Assembly: GCA_003218535.1 (NCBI GenBank)
Contig: QHNV01000057.1
Span: forward strand, 1 to 51,753
Source of the DNA: Verrucomicrobiota bacterium
GTDB lineage: Bacteria; Verrucomicrobiota; Verrucomicrobiia; Chthoniobacterales; UBA10450
DNA length: 51,753 nt
Direction of reading: 5' to 3'
The notes beneath the pieces are model-generated. The model ran no database searches and had not been told where the DNA came from. It saw only the letters and a list, made by a program, of their open reading frames with translations. Below, in pieces: positions 17,889-25,625 of the stretch. Both the position numbers and the translations under genes were made by a program. The first letter of the stretch is position 1, and the number at the start of each line of letters is the position of its first letter.

Positions 17889-19087
17889 GCGAGCGTTCAC
17901 AGACCGTGCCGACGCCAGAAGGCGAATATTTCGAGAGCAGCCGCTTTGCGGGTCTTTCATTCCTGCTCGGATTGGTTTCTGTGATCACGCTGGTGCTGTG
18001 CGCGGTCGGCGCATTCGTAAATCCGCATCAGCTAAGTTATTCGTGGCTGTTTGCGTTTGCGTTCTTCTTCACGCTCTGCGCCGGCTGCTTTTTCTGGACA
18101 ATCGTCCACCATGCGACCGACGCCGAATGGACGGTCGTGGTGCGCCGTCAGTTGGAAAACATTGCGGTGTTGCTGGCAGTGTTGGCGCTCTTGTTTGTTC
18201 CCATCCTTCTGTTGCGCCACCATCTTTATGCCTGGATGGATATTCCACGCGGGCACGAGGCGGCGCTCGACTCCAAGCGTGCTTATCTCAATTTCACCTT
18301 CTTTGTCGTCCGCGCGATCGTCTTCCTTGGTTCCTTCATCGTTGCGTCACAACTATTGCGCTGCCTTTCCGTTCGCCAGGACACAGACGGCAACCCGCGT
18401 TTCACAATCTGGATGCGCAGGGTCTCCTTCGCGAGCCTGCCGATGTTTGCATTCTGTCTTACTTTTGGCGCGTTCGATTGGCTAATGAGCCTCAACTACC
18501 GCTGGTTCTCAACGATGTTCGGCGTGTACATCTTCGCGGGTGCGGCCGGTAGTTCGATGTCGCTGTTGGTATTGGTAATCACGGCTTTGCGGCAAGCCGG
18601 TTACCTGAAAGACGTCGTCACAGTCGAGCATTATCACATCATGGGGAAATGGATGTTCGCGTTTTGCATTTTCTGGGCCTACATCGGCTTCGGCCAGTAC
18701 ATGCTCATCTGGTATGCAAACATCCCGGAAGAAACACAATTTTTCCTCGCTCGAAACACCCAATCCTGGTGGGTGTTGAGTATGCTGCTAGTGATTGGGC
18801 GCTTCTTCGGCCCATTCGCGATTTTGCTTTTGCGCTCGATCAAAAAAAACCCGCATCAGCTTTCTATCGTAGCCGGTTGGATTCTGTTCATGCAATTGCT
18901 CGACATGTACCTCATTGTGCTGCCCGCGTTACACGGTACCGGAGTACATGCCAGCATTTGGGATTTGCTTTCCCTTATCGCCGTCGGCGCGACGCTCGGT
19001 TTCGTTTATCTGCGACTTGTGCCCAGGAGTTCGCTCTTTCCCGTTCGCGACCCGCGCCTCATCGAGTCTTTGAAATTAGTTAACTGA
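17885..19087 (+). CDS. actF: ACIII subunit ActF, NrfD-like membrane protein
   Basis: The 400-residue polytopic protein is the second NrfD-like subunit of alternative complex III. Visible signatures are FFFTLCAGCFFWTIVHHATDAEW, the MSLNYRWFSTMFGVYIFAG helix and the VEHYHIMGKWMFAFCIFWAY helix. It has about ten membrane segments. ActF pairs with ActC in the membrane core. The gene is complete and ends one base before the next, damaged, small-subunit gene. With it, actA to actF are all present, so the ACIII itself should be functional. Confidence 0.88.
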   Translation: MSERSQTVPTPEGEYFESSRFAGLSFLLGLVSVITLVLCAVGAFVNPHQLSYSWLFAFAFFFTLCAGCFFWTIVHHATDAEWTVVVRRQLENIAVLLAVLALLFVPILLLRHHLYAWMDIPRGHEAALDSKRAYLNFTFFVVRAIVFLGSFIVASQLLRCLSVRQDTDGNPRFTIWMRRVSFASLPMFAFCLTFGAFDWLMSLNYRWFSTMFGVYIFAGAAGSSMSLLVLVITALRQAGYLKDVVTVEHYHIMGKWMFAFCIFWAYIGFGQYMLIWYANIPEETQFFLARNTQSWWVLSMLLVIGRFFGPFAILLLRSIKKNPHQLSIVAGWILFMQLLDMYLIVLPALHGTGVHASIWDLLSLIAVGATLGFVYLRLVPRSSLFPVRDPRLIESLKLVN

Positions 19088-19088
19088 A

Positions 19089-19456
19089 ATGGCTGATCCT
19101 GAATCTCTTCGTCAGATTGCACATTCGCGCGCCCCGTTGTCCACGTGGTTAGGGATTGTGCTTCTCTTCGTATTATTAGGTGTAATCGTGCTCGCGATCA
19201 TTGGGCCTTCGCCGCGTGGAAGTGATTATGAAGAAACGCGCGCCAAAAAACGAATGGAAAAATTGAAAACCGTGCGCGAAGACGCAGAGAAAGCGCTGAA
19301 CACCTATGCTTGGATCGACAAGAACAAAGGCGTTGTACACCTGGTGCCGCTCAGCTCGCAGCACCACCCTCAGCGACTGCTCCCGCGGTGCCTTCGCCAG
19401 CGCCTCAGCAATCGCCACCCGCACCTGCTTCATCCGTGCCAGCCAGAACTCCATGA
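19089..19456 (+). pseudogene. Small membrane subunit of the respiratory operon, frameshifted
   Basis: The frame opens MADPESLRQIAH with one membrane helix (WLGIVLLFVLLGVIVLAIIG) and a cytoplasmic or periplasmic helix reaching YAWIDKNKGVVHL. After about 19343 this frame becomes Cys/His/Arg-rich nonsense. The frame starting at 19346 instead reads an Ala/Pro-rich tail (AAQLAAPPSATAPAVPSPAP...) that stops at 19454-19456 in an ATGA overlap with the next gene. The simplest reading is loss of 3n+1 bases near 19343, after which the original tail is out of frame. Small anchored proteins like this sit between ACIII genes and oxidase genes in related clusters. It may be real decay or a sequencing/assembly error. 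Confidence 0.65.
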
Positions 19457-20808
19457 ACGCCACTGGAATTCCATTAAAGGAACCGTCCGTTTCCGCTGCT
19501 GCAGGGGACGCGGAGCAGTTGGAACGCGCGTACATCGACGCGTCAACACGGGTGCCAGTGCTGATGTTTTATACGTCGGCGATGGCGTGGCTGATCCTCG
19601 GTACGCTGTTGGCTGGTTTCGTTTCATTCAAGCTCCATTCACCGGATCTGTTTTCCGACATCAGTTTCCTGACGTGGGGACGTGTGCGGCCGGCTCATAT
19701 GAACGTAATGGTTTACGGCTGGGCGTCGATGGCTGGAATGGGCACAGCCATCTGGTTGATGGCGCGACTATGCCGGACTGTACTGAGATATCCGCTGTTG
19801 CTCGTTGCAGGCGCTGTTTTTTGGAACTTGGGCGTGTTGCTGGGCGTTGGCGGAATCCTTCTTGGCGATAGCACGGGCTATCAATGGCTCGAGTTTCCGC
19901 ATTACGCGGCCATTATCCTGTTTGTCGCGTACACGCTCGTTATTTCGTGGGCCGTGTTGATGTTCCGCTACCGGCGCGGGGAACAGATTTACATTACTCA
20001 ATGGTATTTGCTCGGCGCGTTTCTCTGGTTTCCATGGCTCTATGCGGCGGGGCAGTTGATGCTTTTTGTCGTACCGGTGCAGGGAGTTCTGCAATCGGCA
20101 GTCGGCTGGTGGTACGCAAATAATCTGCTCTTTCTCTGGTTCGGCGCCATCGGTCTCGGCACCGCATATTACATGATTCCCAAAGTGATCGGTCGCCCGG
20201 TTTACAGTTATCACCTGGCGACAATCGGTTTTTGGAGTTACGCGCTTTTCTCCAGTTGGACCGGAATGCAGCGACTCGTCGACGGACCGTTCCCCGCATG
20301 GATGATCACCGCCAGCATTGCCGCGACCATTCTGACGATGATTCCCGTCGCGACTGTGGGCCTCAATCATCACATGACGATGCAAGGTTATTTTCCGCTG
20401 ATGCGCTACAGCCCGACTCTTCGATTCACAGTGTTTGGCGCGATGTCTTACACGGTCTTTAGCGTGATCGGCGTTTTGATCTCGCTTCGCTCCGTGGCGC
20501 GCTACGTCAACTTCACACAGGCGAGCATCGCTTATTCGCATCTCGGCCTTTACGCATTCTTCACCATGGTGATCTTCGGTTCGATGTACTATATCGTGCC
20601 GCGTTTAGTCGGGCGCGAATGGCGTTACGCTTCTCTGATCAAACTCCATTTCTGGGCATCGGTCTATGGCATCGGTCTCATGACGCTCATGCTGCTTGCC
20701 GGCGGTTATCTTCAGGGCGCCGACATGCAGAATCCGTCGCTCGCGTTAAGTGAGAGCATTGAAACGGCGCAGCCTTACCTGCGCGGGCAGACGTCCGGAA
20801 CGCATTAA
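19453..20808 (+). CDS. CcoN-like cbb3 oxidase subunit I paralog lacking the O2 site
   Basis: This 451-residue protein has about twelve membrane helices and is clearly related to cbb3 oxidase subunit I (WGRVRPAHMNVMVYGW, MIPKVIGRPVYSY, MYYIVPRLVGREW). H82 and H363 match the two axial ligands of low-spin heme b. The active-site ligands are gone: the WWYGHN motif reads WWYANN (N223 for the CuB His linked to Tyr), the GPHHLH motif reads GMQRLV (Q273, R274 for the next two CuB His), and GHVH reads AYSH (Y361 for the high-spin heme b3 His). It should bind one heme b but not reduce O2 or NO. It is coupled by ATGA to the gene before and by TAATG to the CcoO-like gene. Confidence 0.85.
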   Translation: MNATGIPLKEPSVSAAAGDAEQLERAYIDASTRVPVLMFYTSAMAWLILGTLLAGFVSFKLHSPDLFSDISFLTWGRVRPAHMNVMVYGWASMAGMGTAIWLMARLCRTVLRYPLLLVAGAVFWNLGVLLGVGGILLGDSTGYQWLEFPHYAAIILFVAYTLVISWAVLMFRYRRGEQIYITQWYLLGAFLWFPWLYAAGQLMLFVVPVQGVLQSAVGWWYANNLLFLWFGAIGLGTAYYMIPKVIGRPVYSYHLATIGFWSYALFSSWTGMQRLVDGPFPAWMITASIAATILTMIPVATVGLNHHMTMQGYFPLMRYSPTLRFTVFGAMSYTVFSVIGVLISLRSVARYVNFTQASIAYSHLGLYAFFTMVIFGSMYYIVPRLVGREWRYASLIKLHFWASVYGIGLMTLMLLAGGYLQGADMQNPSLALSESIETAQPYLRGQTSGTH

Positions 20809-21797
20809 TGAAAGGACTTGCCCCGCTTTTTCTGGGAATCTTCGGGACGTTTGTCTTTTCGTGGGTGGGACTGACCGTTATTCCGAATTGGCAAATCGGA
20901 CATCTTAATCCGCAATCCGACGAGGAGGGCACCGATACTTATCCGCAGCCGCAATCGGGAATGGTCGAACGCGGCGCGCGTGTTTACGCTGCGAACGGTT
21001 GTATTTATTGTCACAGCCAGCAGGTGCGCGCCGATTACGCCGCGAACGACATCGAACGAAAATGGGGTGAGCGCCGCAGCGCACCGCGCGATTACATTTT
21101 CGATCGGCCAGTTTTTCTCGGAAAAATGCGCATGGGCCAGGACCTCGCCAATATCGGCGCGCGCACGCCGAAGGAAGAGGAGAACCCACCGCCCACTGGC
21201 GCTGCAACTCCTGCGGCGTCGCCGGCGCAAGGTGGCACGCCTGCAGCGAGTCCCAGTCCCGCACAGCAAACAAGCTCGCCTCCACCAACTGGATCTCCTC
21301 AGGCACCCGCTGGATCGCCGTCGGCGTCTCCGGGTTCTCCTGCGCCAAAAGCGCCAGCGGCTCAGCCTCCGAAGGTGCCTCTCGCATCACCTTCTCCTTC
21401 AGCAATCGCAAATGCGAGTCCGGCCGCATCACCAAACCCAGCAGCAACAGCGCCTTGGCCAGTGCAGACAGCGGGTGCGCCACCGATGTATTCCGCCGCC
21501 TGGCAGCATGTGCATCTTTATTCGCCTCGCAGTATCAACGTCGATTCGAACATGCCTTCGTATCGTTTCCTTTATAAAAAACGCCGGGTTGTCGGAGAAC
21601 GTTCTGCCGATGCGTTGGAACTCACCGGCTCCGACGCGCCGCGGGAAGGTTGGGAAGTTGTTCCAAGTTTCGATGCGAAATGTCTCGTTGCCTATTTGAT
21701 GTCCCTCAATCAATCGCATCCGTTGAAAGAAGTCAGGTCGCCAGGAGCCACACCGGGAGCATCGCCTGTAGCAGCCTCACCAGCGCCGGCAAAATGA
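20808..21797 (+). CDS. CcoO-like membrane cytochrome c with a long Pro/Ala/Ser insert
   Basis: The 329-residue protein has an N-terminal membrane anchor (about 5-25) and the CcoO heme site C65-IYC-H69 in NGCIYCHSQQVRADY. The Met ligand is M249 in SNMPSY, inside the CcoO-type VHLYSPRSINVDSNMP. Between GQDLANIGAR and WQHVHLYSP, where CcoO has a short loop, about 105 residues of Pro/Ala/Ser-rich sequence (121-225) are inserted, and the C-terminus is also low complexity. In cbb3 oxidases CcoO feeds electrons to CcoN; here its CcoN partner lacks the oxygen site. The genes overlap (TAATG). Confidence 0.85.
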   Translation: MKGLAPLFLGIFGTFVFSWVGLTVIPNWQIGHLNPQSDEEGTDTYPQPQSGMVERGARVYAANGCIYCHSQQVRADYAANDIERKWGERRSAPRDYIFDRPVFLGKMRMGQDLANIGARTPKEEENPPPTGAATPAASPAQGGTPAASPSPAQQTSSPPPTGSPQAPAGSPSASPGSPAPKAPAAQPPKVPLASPSPSAIANASPAASPNPAATAPWPVQTAGAPPMYSAAWQHVHLYSPRSINVDSNMPSYRFLYKKRRVVGERSADALELTGSDAPREGWEVVPSFDAKCLVAYLMSLNQSHPLKEVRSPGATPGASPVAASPAPAK

Positions 21798-21804
21798 CAA
21801 TGCA

Positions 21805-22581
21805 ATGAACGACGAACCGAAATCGCCAGCGCGTGTGGGGCAGGGGATGGATTATGGCGAGCAAGCGGATGTGCAACAGGTGCACGCCGCTGTTCAACGC
21901 GAAAAACGCGAACCACGGGTTGGCGCCGAGCCGCTTTCGATTTGGTTGATCGCGATTTACGGACTGGCGGTGTTTTTTGGTGGTGCTTATCTCGGCCGTT
22001 ACTCGGGAAATTTCACAAGTGGTGGACTCGATCCGATGGGCGCGCCACCTCCGGCAAAGAAAGCAGCTGCGGGTCCGGCCGGCGCTGAACAAGTCGCGGA
22101 GTTATCGCCGCACGACCGCGGCAAGAAGGTTTTCTCGGCGAATTGTCAGACTTGTCATCAAGCCAACGGACTCGGTGTGTCCGGTCAGTATCCGCCTCTT
22201 GCCGGTTCCGAATTTACAACTGGCGGCTCGCGACGTATGGCCATGATCGTACTCAAAGGCTTGCAAGGTCCTGTCACCGTTAAAGGCCAACAGTTCGGCA
22301 CCGCTGTGATGCAACCGTGGGACAAAACTTTGACTGATAAACAGATCGCCGACGTCATGACCTACGAGCGAACCGAATGGGGCAACAGCGCCAGCCCGGT
22401 CACACCCGAACAAATTGCCGCGTTCCGCAAAGAACTGGCCAATCATCCCGAATCGTTTAGTGCACCCGAGGTTCTTGCAGCTCCCGACCAAGATCTTGCG
22501 GGCGGCGCTCCCGCTGGTGGCGCCCCGCCAAAACCTGGCGAAGCCGCAAAACCCGGTGAAATGCCGAAACCGCAAGGTTGA
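21805..22581 (+). CDS. Membrane-anchored monoheme cytochrome c
   Basis: The 258-residue protein has a cytoplasmic N-terminus of about 44 residues, one membrane helix (IWLIAIYGLAVFFGGAYLG), an Ala/Pro linker, and a cytochrome c domain with C114-QTC-H118 (ANCQTCHQANGLG). A likely Met ligand lies in GTAVMQPW. The C-terminus is a Gly/Pro/Lys-rich tail. It occupies the position of ccoP but has one heme where CcoP has two. It probably relays electrons between the ACIII/CcoNO-like module and a terminal oxidase encoded elsewhere. Confidence 0.85.
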   Translation: MNDEPKSPARVGQGMDYGEQADVQQVHAAVQREKREPRVGAEPLSIWLIAIYGLAVFFGGAYLGRYSGNFTSGGLDPMGAPPPAKKAAAGPAGAEQVAELSPHDRGKKVFSANCQTCHQANGLGVSGQYPPLAGSEFTTGGSRRMAMIVLKGLQGPVTVKGQQFGTAVMQPWDKTLTDKQIADVMTYERTEWGNSASPVTPEQIAAFRKELANHPESFSAPEVLAAPDQDLAGGAPAGGAPPKPGEAAKPGEMPKPQG

Positions 22582-22591
22582 CGCACGCCCT

Positions 22592-23215
22592 ATGACCTAT
22601 AAACCGCCCAGGGTGACGTTGCCAATTCCCTCTGAGAAAATCGACGGGCAGACTGTAACGTTCAGGCCAGTGAGAGACGGAATAGATTCGGAAGTATCGG
22701 GTATAATCCAAGTGATCGAAGACGCGAACGGATTTAACGTGAATGCTTCGTACGTCGTTAGTCAGGACCCACCGCAGTCCCACATCTATTGGTTCGATCA
22801 ATCTGAGATCGATGCATTCGCCAGGTCCCTACTCAAGGAAAAACGACGCATTCTGATTGTCGATGATGACCGGGAGAGCACTCATCTGGTAAAAATCCTT
22901 CTCGAACGAACCGGCGGCTATCTCGTGCTCGAAGAGAACGATGCTGCGAGGGCCTATCACAGTGCAAGGGATTTTCGCCCAGACGTGATTTTGCTGGACA
23001 TCATGATGCCAGAGACAGACGGAGGCGAAGTAGCGGCACAAATCGAAGCCGACCCGGAATTGCAGGGCACGCCCGTTATTTTTCTCACCGCGCTGGTCAC
23101 GGAACATGAGATAAAGGCTGGCCTCCGGATCGAAGGGCATCAATCTCTGGCAAAACCGATCAATATTCCCGACCTGATCAACCGGATTGAAGAAAGCCTG
23201 CCACGAACGAGCTGA
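22592..23215 (+). CDS. Response regulator with a short uncharacterised N-terminal domain
   Basis: The 207-residue protein has an N-terminal segment of about 83 residues that I do not recognise (beta-rich, WFDQSEIDAFARSLL). A full receiver domain follows: ILIVDDDRE, the phosphoacceptor in DVILLDIMMP (about D136), FLTAL and the LAKPIN lysine. There is no output domain after the receiver. It begins 10 bases after the last cytochrome gene, so it is probably transcribed with the respiratory operon. No histidine kinase is nearby. Confidence 0.8.
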   Translation: MTYKPPRVTLPIPSEKIDGQTVTFRPVRDGIDSEVSGIIQVIEDANGFNVNASYVVSQDPPQSHIYWFDQSEIDAFARSLLKEKRRILIVDDDRESTHLVKILLERTGGYLVLEENDAARAYHSARDFRPDVILLDIMMPETDGGEVAAQIEADPELQGTPVIFLTALVTEHEIKAGLRIEGHQSLAKPINIPDLINRIEESLPRTS

Positions 23216-23268
23216 GCGCCCTTTTTCTCGGCGACGCCGCCGTTACGCTTCGCATTCCACTTCTAAGT

Positions 23269-23302
23269 GAGTCGGCTACGCTCGCGGGGGTTCTACAACC
23301 GC
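23269..23302 (-). repeat. Degenerate REP-like palindrome
   Basis: On the minus strand it reads GGTTGTAGAACCCCCGCGAGCGTAGCC, sharing the TGTAG.../CTAC ends of the other REP-like elements. It fills most of the spacer between the response regulator and the truncated acetyltransferase. Confidence 0.35.
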
Positions 23303-23312
23303 CGGCATCTTG

Positions 23313-23624
23313 TTAAAGATCAATTCCCATTGCGATTGCGCCGGGAATTTCTTCCCAGCCAGTTCGACGCCAAAATTCGCGACCGCGCGGATTCTTGTCG
23401 GCGACCATGATGATCGCTCGCTTCAGTCCCGCCCGGCGCAGGCCAACAGTTGCCGGCCCGTCCACCGCCGCCCTACTTAGCCCCCAGTTGCGCGCGAGAA
23501 ACTGAGCAACGCTTTCTCTGTCATCACCCTCGGCGATTTCCACACCTTCGACTCGCTGCCAGATCTCAACTGCCGCGCCGTAATCGTTGATGGAAAATTC
23601 TCTCGTCTCGATCTTGCTACTCAT
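23313..23624 (-). pseudogene. GNAT acetyltransferase with a central deletion
   Basis: The 103-residue frame starts like a GNAT enzyme (FSINDYGAAVEIWQRVEGVE) and ends like one (MVADKNPRGREFWRRTGWEEIPGAIAMGI). About 35-40 residues that should lie between DGPATVG and LRRAGLKRAII are absent, including the R/QxxGxG/A acetyl-CoA binding loop and the central strands. The frame is kept, so a protein could be made, but it should not bind acetyl-CoA. A family member of normal length would have about 140-145 residues. It lies 9 bases after the HD-domain gene, on the same strand. Confidence 0.7.
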
Positions 23625-23633
23625 ATTGCGTTT

Positions 23634-24206
23634 CTAAACGCCAACAAGTTTTTCAATCTCGGTTACGGCGCGATCGAGCTCGTCGATGAGATCGGTGTGA
23701 TCGCCATGTTCGCGAAACGCGGTCACGAGCGCGCGGTAATACCAGAGCGTGCCCTCCTTCTTACCGGCAAACCGCTCGAAAACTTCCGGACCATGCCGTC
23801 GCAGTTCGGCCAGGATAGCGCGCGTGTTATGCAATTTATCGGAGGCTGATACCAGTCGTATCGAAGAATCGGAGTCTTTGAGATGCTCGATGTAAGCTCG
23901 TTTTCGTTCCAACCACGGAGGCTTTGGCGTGTCATAAGTGTCCGTACAACCATCAACGATCCTGGCCACGTCCTCGCAGAATTTTTCCCGGATATCGCGC
24001 AATCGTTCCGCCCCACCGCAATCTTCCACAGTATCATGAAGAAGCGCGCCGATCGCTTCGGTTTCATTGGCGCCGTACTCAAACGCGATAGCCGTGACGC
24101 CAAGAATATGCGCGACGTACGGAATCCCCGTTTTCTTGCGCGTCTGATTACAATGCGCTCGAGTCGCATAAATCAACGCTTCCTCAAACTGCGCGGAAAG
24201 GTTCAT
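23634..24206 (-). CDS. HD-domain phosphohydrolase, RelA/SpoT hydrolase-like
   Basis: The 190-residue protein has the metal-binding HD pattern of the (p)ppGpp hydrolase family: YVAHIL (His), GALLHDTVED (His-Asp, about 57-58, with the following ED) and SASDKLHNTRAI (Asp). No synthetase, TGS or ACT domain follows, so it resembles a small stand-alone alarmone hydrolase or a related nucleotide phosphohydrolase. It is cytosolic. It probably forms a two-gene unit with the damaged acetyltransferase downstream. Substrate specificity cannot be settled by sequence. Confidence 0.75.
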   Translation of the reverse strand: MNLSAQFEEALIYATRAHCNQTRKKTGIPYVAHILGVTAIAFEYGANETEAIGALLHDTVEDCGGAERLRDIREKFCEDVARIVDGCTDTYDTPKPPWLERKRAYIEHLKDSDSSIRLVSASDKLHNTRAILAELRRHGPEVFERFAGKKEGTLWYYRALVTAFREHGDHTDLIDELDRAVTEIEKLVGV

Positions 24207-24268
24207 GTGAATCGAAGTCTATTCGAAAGCTGTTTTCGGCAGACTGTGTACGAATACCGCATTTCTGC

Positions 24269-24628
24269 TTATGCAGATGATGGCGAACGGGAGATCGGCG
24301 GCAAATCGGCAACAAATCGTTTTTGCCAGGTGCCACGATGAAGGATGAGAATGACCAACCAAACAACAAATGCGAACAAACCAGCGGGAAGAGTAACGAG
24401 CATCAACCAACCCAACACTGCCAGCGTATAAAGAAGCTGGCCATAGTCGCGACCGCCGATGATGCAGGGATGTACCGACCCTTCATCCACTTTGCACCCG
24501 TGCGTGTTTGCTATCCAAGCGCACGCCACAACAGATCCTATCGGCGCAAACGCGAACAGAACGATCAGGACAAGGAAAACCCAATAAACAACCGACGGGA
24601 ATCTCCTATACGGCTTGGTATTCATCAT
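24269..24628 (-). CDS. Small two-helix membrane protein of unknown function
   Basis: The 119-residue product has two strong membrane segments (VYWVFLVLIVLFAFAPIGSVV and LAVLGWLMLVTLPAGLFAFVVWLVILIL). Between them is a loop with two cysteines (WIANTHGCKVDEGSVHPCIIGG) that could form a disulphide outside the cytoplasm. I recognise the loop pattern from uncharacterised proteins in other bacteria but know no function. It is upstream of, and on the same strand as, the HD gene. Confidence 0.6.
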   Translation of the reverse strand: MMNTKPYRRFPSVVYWVFLVLIVLFAFAPIGSVVACAWIANTHGCKVDEGSVHPCIIGGRDYGQLLYTLAVLGWLMLVTLPAGLFAFVVWLVILILHRGTWQKRFVADLPPISRSPSSA

Positions 24629-24821
24629 CGCGATTCTACATCATCGCTTACCCAGTGAAGATTGTCGAAGTTGGGAGGTCAGGAGCTACCGCGCATTTCC
24701 AGCGACATTCGAGAGCTGTAGTGGGATCTCTAAGCGCCTGTGACAATGATTACGACGCTCTCCGACAGTCGATTGTTTTTTCGCTCGCGCAACTTTATCT
24801 GCGGAAGAAGATTAAATCGGT

Positions 24822-24977
24822 ATGAGACAATACGCTAAAATTCTCTTTTCGATTCTCACGGCGATGATTTGTGCCGTAACGTTTGCCGCAGATCAGCCCG
24901 CGTGCAAAAAGACCGGCAAGAATTGCCCGATGAATAACGGTGGGGCATGCAATTGCGGCAAGAGCTGCGATTGCTAA
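24822..24977 (+). CDS. Secreted cysteine-rich small protein (51 residues)
   Basis: The frame encodes a clear signal peptide (MRQYAKILFSILTAMICAVT, cut near FAA-DQ). The mature part of about 28 residues has six cysteines in the pattern CKKTGKNCPMNNGGACNCG then KSCDC. GGAAGAAG lies about 12 bases upstream. The cysteine spacing suggests a metal-binding or disulphide-knotted periplasmic peptide. I know no named family for it. Confidence 0.6.
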   Translation: MRQYAKILFSILTAMICAVTFAADQPACKKTGKNCPMNNGGACNCGKSCDC

Positions 24978-25037
24978 TCAAAAGAAGCTGGAAAGTGCCG
25001 CGCCGCGGCCTAGGCGAAGATTTGATCTTCGCTCTTT

Positions 25038-25535
25038 CTACTGCGTCTTGGCGTTTCTGGGATCGTCTGCCGGATTAACGTAGTTGATCTGGAACGGTCC
25101 TTCGCTGTCGATTTGCACAATCGATTCTTTGGCGCTCTTGGCGAAGTGTGCCATTCCGCTGGGCAAAACGATGTAACTGCCCGGACCCATCTCCTGCATT
25201 TTTGTTTCATCGAATCTCTCGCCCATACCGATCCGAAAGCTACCGGAGATGACGGTAAGCCGTTCGTCGGTCGGATGCGTGTGCGGCATCACTTTGTAAT
25301 CGGCAGGCGCTTTCAATCGGACCGTGAACGGGCCGGCTTGGGTGGGATCGCCATTTAGCGCCGCCACTTTAGCGCTGGCTGGCAATCCCGGAGGAGCCTC
25401 GCCCCATTTCAAATCTGACGGCTTGGTCACGCGATGCTCTGTCGCGGATGTTGCGGTGCTTTGCGCTTCTCCGGCTGCGAAAACCAGCGCCGCAGCTACG
25501 GAAATTATGCCAAAAGCAAAGAAGATTGTTTTCAT
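25038..25535 (-). CDS. Secreted cupin-domain protein
   Basis: The 165-residue product has an N-terminal signal peptide (FFAFGIISVAAALVFAAG) and one cupin barrel. The first cupin motif is in MPHTHPTDERLTVISG (two His and Glu), and the second is near GSYIVLPSGMAHFA (His). These could hold a metal ion. Many such exported cupins in soil bacteria have no assigned substrate. It is a single gene divergent from the secreted protein at 25626. Confidence 0.75.
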   Translation of the reverse strand: MKTIFFAFGIISVAAALVFAAGEAQSTATSATEHRVTKPSDLKWGEAPPGLPASAKVAALNGDPTQAGPFTVRLKAPADYKVMPHTHPTDERLTVISGSFRIGMGERFDETKMQEMGPGSYIVLPSGMAHFAKSAKESIVQIDSEGPFQINYVNPADDPRNAKTQ

Positions 25536-25625
25536 GGCATTAAATGTTTGATTGGATTATCCAGCGGCTCTGCTTTGTTGCAAATTTAACCAGAACTCGA
25601 TCAGCCTCTCCTTTATCTTTAACTA

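Noticed and set aside
19089-19871. 260-codon uninterrupted frame through the small subunit gene into the CcoN-like gene
   Set aside because: After about 19343 the sequence is Cys/Arg/His-rich nonsense in an alternative frame of the CcoN-like gene; only the first ~85 codons are protein-like.
19768-20541. 257-codon antisense frame opposite the CcoN-like gene
   Set aside because: It is a His/Arg-rich shadow produced by the codon bias of the real gene.
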